The notes under the pieces: generated by a model
Seen by the model: the letters and a program-made list of their open reading frames with translations, nothing else
Told to the model about the DNA's origin: nothing
Database searches by the model: none
In this document: in pieces, positions 8,969-17,852 of the stretch
How positions within the stretch are numbered: position 1 is the first letter of the stretch
Layout: each line of letters starts with the position of its first letter
Made by a program: the position numbers and the translations under genes
Assembly (NCBI GenBank): GCA_002497905.1
Contig: DAFJ01000041.1
Span: 1-22,806 of the forward strand
Direction of reading: 5' to 3'
Source: Euryarchaeota archaeon UBA251
GTDB lineage: Archaea; Thermoplasmatota; Poseidoniia; Poseidoniales; Thalassarchaeaceae
Length of the DNA stretch: 22,806 bases

Positions 8969-9758
8969 AATCATTGATGCTCTCCGGCACCATAGTGACA
9001 CTGTAGCCACAATCCACATGCAAAATCTGTCCCGTGACTGCACCACTCAACGGGCTTGCGAGCCACACAGCGGCTCCAGCTACATCCTGTTGAGTAGTAT
9101 TCCTACGCAATGGTGAGTTTCGTTCCACGTGATCAAGGATACGATCGAAACCAGGAATTCCCCCGGCGGCTAGAGTCCGAATCGGCCCGGCAGAAATCGC
9201 ATTGACACGATGGCCATCCTCTCCAAGGCGAGCAGCGAGTTCCCTGACCCAAGACTCTAGAGCCGCCTTTGCGACACTCATTATCCCATAATTCGGCACA
9301 TAACGAGTACTTGCAGCATAAGTTAGAGTGATAGTAGAGGAATCAGGATTTAGGTAAGGTACAGAATGACGCATCAAGCGCTGCAGGGAATGGGCACTTA
9401 CCCTCATTGCAAGGTCGATGGAATCCATCTCGTTGAACAACATGTGACGATCGAAGGTATCCCTTGGAGCAAATCCGATTGCATGCACTAGAATATCGGC
9501 CCTCGCACCAGGTGATTCCTTCTGCCACTCGTCGAAGAACTCCTTTGTCTGCTCATCACTGGCAACATCACAAGGATAGAAGGCTTCGATGGCATTCAGT
9601 TGGTCCTTTAACTGGAAAATCCGGCTCCGATAACGAGGCTGGAATCCTAGAATAAGCCTACACCCCGCTTCAGCGAGTCGCTGGCAAATTGCCCAGGCGA
9701 TGGAATCCTCGGATGCGACCCCGAACACAAGTGCTGTCTTACCCTCTAGTTCCAACAT
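8967..9758 (-). CDS. fabI: Enoyl-[acyl-carrier-protein] reductase, FabI family
   Basis: NAD(P)H-dependent reduction of trans-2-enoyl-ACP, the last step of each chain-elongation cycle. The 263-residue protein has the usual FabI length and start (MLELEGKTALVFG), with the Rossmann loop GVASEDSIAW at 13-22. The catalytic pair is Y147 and Y157-(x6)-K164 (PNYGIMSVAK), followed by the family signature SAGPIRTLAA at 189-198 and a C-terminal VTGQILHVDCGY. The ATG at 9758 is chosen because it gives the conserved FabI N-terminus and has GGGGGGTG 12 nt upstream; an in-frame GTG at 9773 would add five residues. It sits just before the megasynthase, which lacks an ER domain, so it probably supplies that step. 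PUFA clusters normally use the unrelated flavin enzyme PfaD instead. FabI itself is essentially bacterial, so lateral acquisition is likely. Confidence 0.93.
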   Translation of the reverse strand: MLELEGKTALVFGVASEDSIAWAICQRLAEAGCRLILGFQPRYRSRIFQLKDQLNAIEAFYPCDVASDEQTKEFFDEWQKESPGARADILVHAIGFAPRDTFDRHMLFNEMDSIDLAMRVSAHSLQRLMRHSVPYLNPDSSTITLTYAASTRYVPNYGIMSVAKAALESWVRELAARLGEDGHRVNAISAGPIRTLAAGGIPGFDRILDHVERNSPLRRNTTQQDVAGAAVWLASPLSGAVTGQILHVDCGYSVTMVPESIND

Positions 9759-9810
9759 GGAATCGAATGACACCCCCCAATTTCACCACAGGGAGTACCG
9801 AAGCCATATG

Positions 9811-9825
9811 ACCGTTGCCGACGGT
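9811..9825. promoter_or_regulatory. Small dyad between hydrolase and enoyl reductase genes
   Basis: In the 78-base gap between the TatD-like gene and fabI, ACCGT and ACGGT flank a 5-base loop. The gap is the longest within the minus-strand run and is the only place where an internal promoter or processing site for the fabI-megasynthase-PPTase unit would fit. No clear TATA box was recognised. Confidence 0.2.
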
Positions 9826-9836
9826 TGAGTAGGCAA

Positions 9837-10793
9837 TCACCGACATTCGCCATAGAGTGTATCTGGCCAAACTCTGTGCAACATCCACAGTAGATTTGCA
9901 ACAGTAGCTCGATTCCAACCCAAGCCGCCTTCCGAGACAGGCATCTGGAGATAGCGACCCAATTCGTTGGTTCTTTTAGGAAGCGTTTTCGGACCAAGAA
10001 CAGCCCCTGGTCGCCTTAAATCATCAAGATAATCGGTCTCCATAAGGAATGGTGTCATATCCTGTACAACCAATCCTTCCTCAATTAGGCTCAATGCAAT
10101 ACCTTGGATAGATTCCTTTCCCATACTGACTGTAACTGGCAAACCAGAACGGAAAGACTCGGTGACATTCGATGGAGCATAATGTCGAAGTGTGAACTTA
10201 ACGGGAAGGCCCGCAGAATGACGAATCTGATCAATCTCGGCAAAGGTATGGTCTGCCCGGTCCTCCACATGGAGTTGAACTGGACACGACCTCTTTGAGC
10301 ACCTATGAAGGACCTCATGGAGCATCATATTTGCCGCATTCCAAACCTCATCTTCAACAAGGAAATGGGGGCGACCTACCTCGCCTACTGCAACACAATC
10401 TCCCGACTCAAAGTAATCAAGAGCAACATCTACAGCATCAAGATGAAGTTTAGTCGCGGCTTCTATCCCCATCGAAGGTATCTGATGCACCCAAGTTACT
10501 GGATGTGGGCCAAGCACTACTTGCACCTTAAGGCCGACAGAATCGCGTACTTCATCCGCCATCGCAAGAGTATCTAGATATGCTGCATGGATAGCATCCA
10601 TGGTGGTTGGCAAGCACTCGAAATTCGGCTTATGAACGAGGATCATCCGTGTACCTCCTGAGCGATGGAAATCATGCGCCGCATCGAGAAATCTGCCCGA
10701 ACGGTCGAGATGAAGATGACCATCTGTGATTGGACCTGTCCATTCAGTTCCCGACCAGAATCGCTCAGGGCCCTGGATACCTTCTGCTGACAT
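9837..10793 (-). CDS. TatD-related metal-dependent hydrolase, archaeal type
   Basis: A 318-residue TIM-barrel amidohydrolase-type protein. Candidate metal ligands are in family order: DGHLHLD (H26, H28), GEVGRPHF (E138), QLHVED (H175), LRHYAP (H204) and METD (D254). The GEVGRPHF and LGPHPVTW motifs match, from memory, the archaeal group of predicted urease-superfamily/TatD hydrolases (COG1831-like) rather than bacterial TatD DNases. The substrate is unknown; no link with acyl synthesis is established beyond being upstream in the same run. The start is uncertain: a GTG at 10802 touches the stop of the preceding gene, while the ATG at 10793 used here follows GAGTGG by a few bases. All five expected ligands are present, so an active enzyme is likely. 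Confidence 0.8.
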   Translation of the reverse strand: MSAEGIQGPERFWSGTEWTGPITDGHLHLDRSGRFLDAAHDFHRSGGTRMILVHKPNFECLPTTMDAIHAAYLDTLAMADEVRDSVGLKVQVVLGPHPVTWVHQIPSMGIEAATKLHLDAVDVALDYFESGDCVAVGEVGRPHFLVEDEVWNAANMMLHEVLHRCSKRSCPVQLHVEDRADHTFAEIDQIRHSAGLPVKFTLRHYAPSNVTESFRSGLPVTVSMGKESIQGIALSLIEEGLVVQDMTPFLMETDYLDDLRRPGAVLGPKTLPKRTNELGRYLQMPVSEGGLGWNRATVANLLWMLHRVWPDTLYGECR

Positions 10794-10802
10794 GTAGTCC
10801 AC

Positions 10803-11330
10803 TCAGGTATAGAGGCGGGAACGTTCAAATCGACGCGCCCAGAACTCAGCAGCTCGCTCAGAGATTCGACGACTGAGCGAGTCAAGGAAAATGGTTCTAC
10901 CATTACGGAAAACGAGAATTTCAAGCTCGTGATCCATATCAGCGATACGAATTGCATCGAGTCGAGCCTCATAGCGTGCTTCTGAGATACTCTTGATTGC
11001 CTTCTCGAGATTGACCCCTGCCGGCATATCACAACTAGCAGTCATTGGTCCGAACTCGGTGCGAAGCCCACCATCAGATTCTCCAAGACCAAGAAGAAAC
11101 TCCGAGACAGCCATCCGGGCAAGATCTTCCTTGACTGCTCCATGAACTGTGATAGTTCCCTCCGATGAATCAATCAGAAGAATGTATGGAGGCTGGCTCA
11201 TCTGCTTGACAACAAGATTACCAGACAACACGGCTCTTGTCTCCTTAACCAATCTCTCATCATCCAATACGACAGAAGTGCGATATCGGAACACCTGGTT
11301 CTCAACAGTAATTGTAGGGCCAGCCATCAT
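10803..11330 (-). CDS. Small two-repeat protein, possibly TBP-fold
   Basis: A 175-residue soluble protein that I do not recognise with certainty. It appears to be built of two similar halves (about 14-83 and 91-167). Each has a strand, a helix, then a strand pair ending in a pattern like LLIDSSEGTITVHGA (51-65) and ILVFRNGRTIFLDS (138-151), followed by a helix. This order and the second-half ASCDMPAGVNLEKAI resemble the two-fold repeat of TATA-binding protein (LIFSSGKIVVTGA then helix), but it is divergent and the DNA-contacting residues are not clearly kept. It could be a TBP paralogue or an unrelated duplicated alpha/beta fold. The first ATG overlaps the upstream stop (ATGA), and GGAGGAGG lies just upstream; a second ATG three bases on may be the true start. 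Confidence 0.7.
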   Translation of the reverse strand: MMAGPTITVENQVFRYRTSVVLDDERLVKETRAVLSGNLVVKQMSQPPYILLIDSSEGTITVHGAVKEDLARMAVSEFLLGLGESDGGLRTEFGPMTASCDMPAGVNLEKAIKSISEARYEARLDAIRIADMDHELEILVFRNGRTIFLDSLSRRISERAAEFWARRFERSRLYT

Positions 11331-12112
11331 TCCTCCTCCATGGTGAAGTCCTCGGACTCTGGCAGACTACCCAAGGCCTCGAGGACCTCCGGGAGCCTCA
11401 CCTGAGGGACCGGGACAAGCATGACCTTCTCGTCTCCATCATCAACCTGTCCATCCAAACCGGCCCGTAATTGACTCAACGCACCCCTGAGGCGGGCCGC
11501 GAGGCGTTCATGGAGGTCATCAGAAATCGTCTTCGGTACGGATTCCATCTCGTTACGCCACCATGCTGCTTGAAGAGATGCAGCAATATGGAAAGAAATA
11601 CGATCTATAGACGGAGCCTCCATTGCGATATTCTTCGCTGCCTTCATCACTCGACGGTTTGCTCCAATCGCTCGAAGGAGGCTGCGGGTGCGGGTTCTTG
11701 AGTCGGCAATTAACAAGGTCATATCCACCCATCTTGAATCATCCAAATTGGGTTCAATACACCATATTCGAGACCCCTCATTCCTCGATTTACAGAGAAG
11801 ATTGTAGGGCACAGGGTCAGGGAAACAAACTACATCCGAATCATCCAACATGGCCATCTCCTTGACTACGCGACCGGATGGACCTAGATTCGCAATCATT
11901 GCATCACGAACAATACCTGGAGAATCTTTCTCCTCCCTATGCTGGTCGTCCCATAGTGCAATGTCTTCACTCGACACGAGGAGGGCTAAACCATCCCATT
12001 CCACATCATCCGCATGATTCACGAGTGGACAATATGGGAGAAGACGGAGGATACCTCCTTCAGGGTCTTTCCAGTCGACTGCCCCCCAGGTGAGCAGGGG
12101 GTCCGAATCCAT
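11327..12112 (-). CDS. Hypothetical protein, 261 aa, acidic
   Basis: Not recognised. It is a soluble protein with no signal peptide or membrane segment. The first half is mixed alpha/beta with several Asp-rich loops and a DVVCFPDPVPYNLL segment. The second half looks helical and basic (SRTRTRSLLRAIGANRRVMKAAK near residues 140-165), then a further helix pair (SDDLHERLAARLRGALSQL), ending in an acidic tail (MEEE). The ATG at 12112 follows the surface-protein stop by 10 nt; a TTG at 12142 would overlap that gene. Its stop overlaps the next gene's start, so the two are likely co-translated and may act together. No catalytic motif was found. Confidence 0.75.
   Translation of the reverse strand: MDSDPLLTWGAVDWKDPEGGILRLLPYCPLVNHADDVEWDGLALLVSSEDIALWDDQHREEKDSPGIVRDAMIANLGPSGRVVKEMAMLDDSDVVCFPDPVPYNLLCKSRNEGSRIWCIEPNLDDSRWVDMTLLIADSRTRTRSLLRAIGANRRVMKAAKNIAMEAPSIDRISFHIAASLQAAWWRNEMESVPKTISDDLHERLAARLRGALSQLRAGLDGQVDDGDEKVMLVPVPQVRLPEVLEALGSLPESEDFTMEEE
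11332..11339 (-). promoter_or_regulatory. Shine-Dalgarno site for the small two-repeat protein
   Basis: GGAGGAGG on the minus strand lies directly before the tandem ATGATG and is embedded in the C-terminal Glu codons of the upstream gene. Its spacing favours the second ATG (11327) slightly. It indicates re-initiation within one transcript. Confidence 0.55.
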
Positions 12113-12122
12113 GGAACTCGGC

Positions 12123-15100
12123 TCACTGATTCTGCTCGGCAAGCCAGTCGCGCAACTGATCGATAGACCAACCCATGTCGAAGTAGCCCTGGATTGTATT
12201 CTCGTCCCAGAATGTGAACTCCTGTAGAGCGCGCTCCATCTCTGTCAACTCAGGCGTAGGAGGTCCACGGCTTGGCGGGCCACGACTCGGTGGACCGCGG
12301 GATTTTAGTGGCTCGACAGCTTCACCCTGTGGCAAGAAATCGTCATCCTCAATGTAATCATCTTCGTCATCGCCTCCACGCCCGGAGAGCACAACAACAG
12401 CGACAACGATGCCGATTAGTATGAGAGCCAATAGAGCAACAAGTCCAATCATTGCACCACTGAATCCACTCTGTTCATCGGATACCAGAGATACCACGAA
12501 TGTCGTGGATTCATCAAGGACATCCCCGGTCTCATTGTCTACCAACTGATACTGGACGTTTACCAGAGGAGATGGGAAGTCGCCCATCTTGATACGCCAA
12601 TCAGTCGTTTCACCAGGCTGAATTACTGGCGAGTTAACAGGTGTTGTAGACTGGGTAGTTCCACTAACCACTGTAACTACCTTTCCAGAGAATGAACCTG
12701 GCTTGTTCCCAGTATTCTGAATCGTGACAATGATCTCCATCGCTTCACCTACAGCAGGTGTCGAATCAGAGAGAAGGACGTTTTGAATCTCAAACGATGC
12801 GGATTCGTAAACGACATTGAACTCACCACCATCGAAGGCGTTCTCATAGGTCCCACCTCCAATCAAGGCATTACCAGCTGAATCTGTTCCTGAAATCCAG
12901 AATCGAAGCTCGACACCTGAAAGATCTGCAGGGAGTGTGGCATTCCATAGATTCACGCAATTAACAGAAGCCCGGACTGGGTTGTTACCACTGAAAGTCA
13001 TCGGGACAGAGAAGTGAGACATCTCAGGGAATGCTTGGTAGAACTCAGTCCAGTTACCGCCATCTTTGAAGTACATCCAGTTGAGGTGAATATCGCCTTC
13101 AAGCAGTCGTTGACGCTCCTCGACAAAGGCCTTGACGGACACGCATTCGAACTGAGTTGACGACAAAATACCAGCGGGAATCTCGACTGAGTCAGCGTCT
13201 GAAATTTCCCATGAACTCAGCTGAGTAGCACGAGGGGCCTCGCTATCCACATTAACATAGAACACACTGTCCACGGATTGGGTTCCATCCGTTGCACCAG
13301 AGGGTAATCCAACAAGAGAGAAGGTAAAGGTAAACTCATTCGTCTGTGTCGGTGCAGGGTGTTGAATATCGAAGGTCCCATTCTCAAACGGATATTCGAA
13401 AATTTGAGACGGAGCGAAAACGTATCCCTTGACGTTGTCAGGATCTGCCTGCTGTTGCTCGATGCGGAGCGTCAACGGCACCTGCGGGTTAATCACAATG
13501 CCATCAGAAAGGCGTTGAGAAAACGCATACTCGCCGGAGATACGAAGCATATCTCCGGGATAAACGAAGCCAGAGTCCCTAGCTCCAACACTCGGCGTGA
13601 TGTAGCCAATTGTATCCTCGATGGTAAAGGACGAACGATCCAACTTGAAGTCGTCCGAATAGGACACCTTCTGGACATAGTTTCCAGCCCCACCAGAAGT
13701 GGTAGTCCAACCTCCGTTGTTGGGGTCAAAGTCAGTGACTTCTACAACCGGTGTTCGAACTCCATTCAGTGTGGTAACAGACCACTCGAACACAATAGGA
13801 ATATCGAGGATGAATTGTGTCTCAAATGGATCAAGGAGGATTCCGCCATCCAAGCGACGCATTTCTGCACCCTGTCCATCCTCAACCAGATCGAGAACCT
13901 TGATCCAATCGCTATCCGTCCATGCAGTATCGTTCGATGGAGTGTAATGAATTACCATGTCACCTGCATTAATCGGATTGAGATTAATGCGAACCTCTGC
14001 AATATCTCCCCAACCGTTCGGATCTGCTCCTTGAACACGCAAGTGGTAGGTATTGCCAGCGTACATCGTAGTGTTCGCGCTGGTTAAGCTAGTCCCGAAA
14101 TCATCCTGAATGCGGATAGAAGTCACACTAGGTTGGCTACTTTCCATCGCCTGATAGGTTACAAGATCAAAGGAAATGCCAGGTCCGCCCGCACCATTGA
14201 CTGAGTTCCCTCCGACGTCGGTTCCTGAAACGAAGAGGCTAACCAACGGGCTGTTCATTAGACCCTGATTTGCAATATCGCTGATGCACGCAGCGCCTTG
14301 GTTGTCAATTGTGTATTCTGACTCGTTCAACGCATTGGTACGAACCAAAGGAACCTGCGCATACTCGTCAATAGTGGCAATTCGATCGAGATTAGTGTCA
14401 TGATCCTTCTCGACCCAGTAGTTGAGTGTGAGAGTTTCTGGAGCAATCGGATTATCTCGAGCAATTACACGGAAGGTCTGGCATGAACTTGCTGGGATCC
14501 ATGTGTTATCTGTGAGTTCACGCCAGTTTGCCCCATCCATCACGCTGATGTTCACTAGTTGCGGGGGCAACGGATCCATCGATACCTGCATGCGGATTGC
14601 ACAGTCAGAATCGGGACTCAACTCCGAAGGAGGGCATACTGTATCGCCACCCGTGAAATTAGCCATCATGAAGCGATAGGAGCGAGCGCCTGCCGTCTGA
14701 GTGGGCAAGGATGGCGTCCAAGTGAAATCACCATCAACGAAGCCGTTTCGACGATCGACTTCATTCCACTCCTCGGTTTCAAGATTTGAGGTATTGAGTT
14801 CCTCAAGCACAATGGAATAACTTGCTGGATCTGGAGCATTATTGAGATCTTCAAAGCGCACCTTTCCAGTCAATACGAGGCTCTGACTACTCTTCACATC
14901 CATCAAATCTGTCTGCTCGACACCAGCCTGATTATACACACTGAAATCTGTTATTCCCGCATCATTCTCTACTGCATTCCCCACTGTAGGAGAGAGGGAG
15001 GAAGCAGCGGGTAGGCCTATGACTCCGCTGTCACTAATCGAGGATGCATAAATCATAACGGATTCAGTATCATCCCAATCTGATGAGACACGGAAGCGCC

Positions 15101-17852
15101 AGTTAACCTGCATTGCACCTGTGTTAGGCGCACTTACAGACACAGACAGATCGATACCGTCAACAGGGTCACTGACTTCCCAGAATGTATCATTCGAAAT
15201 GGTATATTGTAGCTCGATATTCCCTCGTGGAGATTCCATCAACAAAGAAGCACCTGCAATGGTCTGTCCTTGAGCAGACACAGAGTGTGTTGTTACAATC
15301 TCGTAGATATTCCCGTCATCGTATAGTCCGGTGAAACCATTTGTCAAAGAAATAGTACTCGAATGACCCATGCTTGTCGTAATGCTGAGAGTATCGAGTA
15401 AGATTGATCCGCCTGTAGCGGAGGTGAATGTCAATGGAACTTCCACATTTCCAGTAGTTGCAGTACCCATAGCAACACCCTGTGATAGTTCACGGGCCAG
15501 ATAGTTCCCATCCGTGATGACACGGCTCCAATCGTAGTTGACTACGAGATCTGTGAAGGTAATCGACTGCCCCGGAGTCGCATTTTGGCTAGACACCTTC
15601 ATCCTGAACTGAATCCATTCATTACCAAAATCATCTACATCAGAGGTTGGAACGACTGATGAATCGTAGTCAAGGAGGGTGTTGAGTGCATCCGCAAAAT
15701 CACTGAGAGGATCTGAAATAATCTGTGGACTAAGTTGAGGTAAATCCGCAATCGTATTCAGGAACTCTTCTTGAGCAGCTGCAGCCACATAGATATCAAC
15801 ATCCTCAATTTGATTCTGCATGAATCCGATTTGGGCATTTGTCACATCGGCTCCTCTTGGAAGCATGAAAGTAGCACCTTGACCAACGCCTCCCGCTGTG
15901 ACACTGACTGTGGAGGTATCAGATCCGATAGATACACCCCCCACTGATCCTGTACGATATTGGGTCTGTTCGCCCAGTGCACCAAAGGCTGGCTCAACGA
16001 TACCCCACTCAACATCACCATCACCAGCTACATCGAGGCGGACCTCTTCCGCGTGATGGGCAAAACGAAGATCAGCATGGACTCCAGTGACTTCACACTG
16101 AACACTGGAGTAGTTCACAAGCAGTCCGAAACCATTAGTCATCGCAGTAAGGTCGTTCCAAACTCCTGGAGTCAAACTAATCATCCCAACTCCTCCCGCA
16201 GCAGCAGAATTACTTGGAATAAGCGATACCGCCGGCGTATTGGCAGGGCAATCATCGGAGATAATCGGTCTTATCGCAGTAATTGGTTTAGCAAATGTGG
16301 AACGCTCTGAAGGTGGGTTATAGGACTCGTCCACCCATACTGGTGAAATCCCCAGACCTGATGGGCTTGAAGGGCTACTTGTCCACGAACCTGGTTGCTG
16401 GTATCCATTCTCACCGAATACCATCGCTGAAGTATTGAATCCAGTAGTATACCGTGTTCCGATATTAAATCCGAATAGTTCTGGTGAATTGAGCTGATTG
16501 GCTCCTGAATTGAAGTTGAATCTGAGATCTATTGCGGCATGGTCACCAGTATCGATATCCCAGAGTTCTATAATCGAACCACTCAGGCCAGACATCGAAT
16601 TGCCATGACGATCCGCGATAGTGTTCGTAGTTCCCGGTTCAAGTACGTCGACCGTCAACTGTCCGTCACCTGTGACTTCTGCTTCCATATTGAGGAAACC
16701 GAACCCGTTAGGAGATTCTCCACCTTGTGCATCAGTATTAGAGAACGTTCTGAAAGTAACAGAACCCGAAGATGGCAATGCATCTCCAATTCGAAGACCG
16801 TCGATATACCAGCCTTGGAGATCCGCAGAAACAGGTGGGTCACTTATGTCGTTCTTCTCAAGAACGAACTTCAGACGAACGTATTCCGTCTCATAACTTG
16901 AAAGGTCGAGCCCAACCGTTGCCCAACCTGCATTAGAAGCAGTCTGGCTATTGTTTGAAGTTCCCCCAATCATAGTCGCGCCTGTTGGGAAAGAGTACTT
17001 GTTGCACTTTGTCGTAATCTGATTAACAGAAGTTCCACGTGTAAACATACCATTACCGGTTGAAATACCAGAGGTATTGGATTGATCGAATGGAAGGAAC
17101 TCAAAGGCGCCCCATGAGGAACCATCAGTCGACGACTGAACCATGACATAGGCACAATCCTCGTAGTAGAAAGATGAGGAGGGGGCATTACGGTAGTACA
17201 GGTTATGCAAGGATTGGAACGACGCTTGAGACTTGCCAGCCCAAACATAGATGGAATCAGTGGTAAGTTCGTAAGTGTAGGCACCAATTTCATTCCGGTA
17301 GTTCATTGAATCGAAATCAGTCCCATAACACCAGTCACCAGAACCGCACTTAGGAATCGGGAAACCTGATTCCGTCATACCGCGCTCCCAGTTGTTCTCT
17401 TGGAAACCATTGACTGCAGGACCTACAGTGAAAGGTACGGGGGACTCAAAGTCCTGATTGTAACCTAAACTCTGTAGAGCCAAGGTCTCATCCTGTACAG
17501 AAAAATCGTTAGAGGTTGAATAGAGAGTGAAACCCCCATTATATTGGGGGTCCCAGAGGTAAGATCCGAGGCCGGTAGAATGGGCATCGTATCGTTCATA
17601 GTTATCGTATTCCAAGTATTGTGTCCCAACAACCATTGCTGCTGCGTTGACTGTTTCACCTTCTGGTAGCAGGATTGAACCTGAAGTCGAATCAAGGTAG
17701 TTAGAAGGATCGTCTAACTCGACAATTGCTTGGCTCTGACCGTTGGAATATGTAGAGACAGATGCGGCTTGTGATAGTCCCATTGTCAGCATTAGCATAG
17801 TCAGCACGATGGCCATAGTTCTCTTGGTGCGATTGATTGATTCACTCGTCAT
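12123..17852 (-). CDS. Giant secreted surface protein with C-terminal membrane anchor
   Basis: A 1909-residue protein of the cell envelope. Residues 1-30 form a Sec-type signal peptide (basic start, hydrophobic TMAIVLTMLMLTMG, cleavage near SQA-A). An early jelly-roll-like region ends at GWYIDGLRIG (347-356), a pattern seen in MAM/immune-inhibitor-like adhesion domains. The middle is beta-rich, Ser/Thr/Asn-rich and probably consists of several Ig-like modules. Residues about 1681-1796 resemble a CARDB module (EIIVTIQNTGNKPG). A single membrane helix follows (about 1797-1823), then an acidic cytoplasmic stretch (GGDDEDDYIEDDD), three SRGPP repeats (1851-1865) and a short helical end (GWSIDQLRDWL). 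The extracellular part with an intracellular tail suggests adhesion or S-layer-like function; no protease or glycosidase active site was seen. It heads the minus-strand run and has its own divergent promoter region. Confidence 0.88.
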   Translation of the reverse strand: MTSESINRTKRTMAIVLTMLMLTMGLSQAASVSTYSNGQSQAIVELDDPSNYLDSTSGSILLPEGETVNAAAMVVGTQYLEYDNYERYDAHSTGLGSYLWDPQYNGGFTLYSTSNDFSVQDETLALQSLGYNQDFESPVPFTVGPAVNGFQENNWERGMTESGFPIPKCGSGDWCYGTDFDSMNYRNEIGAYTYELTTDSIYVWAGKSQASFQSLHNLYYRNAPSSSFYYEDCAYVMVQSSTDGSSWGAFEFLPFDQSNTSGISTGNGMFTRGTSVNQITTKCNKYSFPTGATMIGGTSNNSQTASNAGWATVGLDLSSYETEYVRLKFVLEKNDISDPPVSADLQGWYIDGLRIGDALPSSGSVTFRTFSNTDAQGGESPNGFGFLNMEAEVTGDGQLTVDVLEPGTTNTIADRHGNSMSGLSGSIIELWDIDTGDHAAIDLRFNFNSGANQLNSPELFGFNIGTRYTTGFNTSAMVFGENGYQQPGSWTSSPSSPSGLGISPVWVDESYNPPSERSTFAKPITAIRPIISDDCPANTPAVSLIPSNSAAAGGVGMISLTPGVWNDLTAMTNGFGLLVNYSSVQCEVTGVHADLRFAHHAEEVRLDVAGDGDVEWGIVEPAFGALGEQTQYRTGSVGGVSIGSDTSTVSVTAGGVGQGATFMLPRGADVTNAQIGFMQNQIEDVDIYVAAAAQEEFLNTIADLPQLSPQIISDPLSDFADALNTLLDYDSSVVPTSDVDDFGNEWIQFRMKVSSQNATPGQSITFTDLVVNYDWSRVITDGNYLARELSQGVAMGTATTGNVEVPLTFTSATGGSILLDTLSITTSMGHSSTISLTNGFTGLYDDGNIYEIVTTHSVSAQGQTIAGASLLMESPRGNIELQYTISNDTFWEVSDPVDGIDLSVSVSAPNTGAMQVNWRFRVSSDWDDTESVMIYASSISDSGVIGLPAASSLSPTVGNAVENDAGITDFSVYNQAGVEQTDLMDVKSSQSLVLTGKVRFEDLNNAPDPASYSIVLEELNTSNLETEEWNEVDRRNGFVDGDFTWTPSLPTQTAGARSYRFMMANFTGGDTVCPPSELSPDSDCAIRMQVSMDPLPPQLVNISVMDGANWRELTDNTWIPASSCQTFRVIARDNPIAPETLTLNYWVEKDHDTNLDRIATIDEYAQVPLVRTNALNESEYTIDNQGAACISDIANQGLMNSPLVSLFVSGTDVGGNSVNGAGGPGISFDLVTYQAMESSQPSVTSIRIQDDFGTSLTSANTTMYAGNTYHLRVQGADPNGWGDIAEVRINLNPINAGDMVIHYTPSNDTAWTDSDWIKVLDLVEDGQGAEMRRLDGGILLDPFETQFILDIPIVFEWSVTTLNGVRTPVVEVTDFDPNNGGWTTTSGGAGNYVQKVSYSDDFKLDRSSFTIEDTIGYITPSVGARDSGFVYPGDMLRISGEYAFSQRLSDGIVINPQVPLTLRIEQQQADPDNVKGYVFAPSQIFEYPFENGTFDIQHPAPTQTNEFTFTFSLVGLPSGATDGTQSVDSVFYVNVDSEAPRATQLSSWEISDADSVEIPAGILSSTQFECVSVKAFVEERQRLLEGDIHLNWMYFKDGGNWTEFYQAFPEMSHFSVPMTFSGNNPVRASVNCVNLWNATLPADLSGVELRFWISGTDSAGNALIGGGTYENAFDGGEFNVVYESASFEIQNVLLSDSTPAVGEAMEIIVTIQNTGNKPGSFSGKVVTVVSGTTQSTTPVNSPVIQPGETTDWRIKMGDFPSPLVNVQYQLVDNETGDVLDESTTFVVSLVSDEQSGFSGAMIGLVALLALILIGIVVAVVVLSGRGGDDEDDYIEDDDFLPQGEAVEPLKSRGPPSRGPPSRGPPTPELTEMERALQEFTFWDENTIQGYFDMGWSIDQLRDWLAEQNQ

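Noticed and set aside
9759..9773. GTG start at 9773 for FabI
   Set aside because: ATG at 9758 gives the conserved FabI N-terminus and keeps the G-rich ribosome site upstream rather than inside the gene.
12113..12142. TTG start at 12142 for the 261-aa protein
   Set aside because: It would overlap the surface-protein gene; ATG at 12112 just after that stop is the simpler start.
13359..14087. Plus-strand open frame of 242 codons opposite the surface-protein gene
   Set aside because: It lies wholly inside the well-supported 1909-aa gene, has no recognisable domain and a Cys/Arg/Ile-rich composition typical of an antisense shadow.
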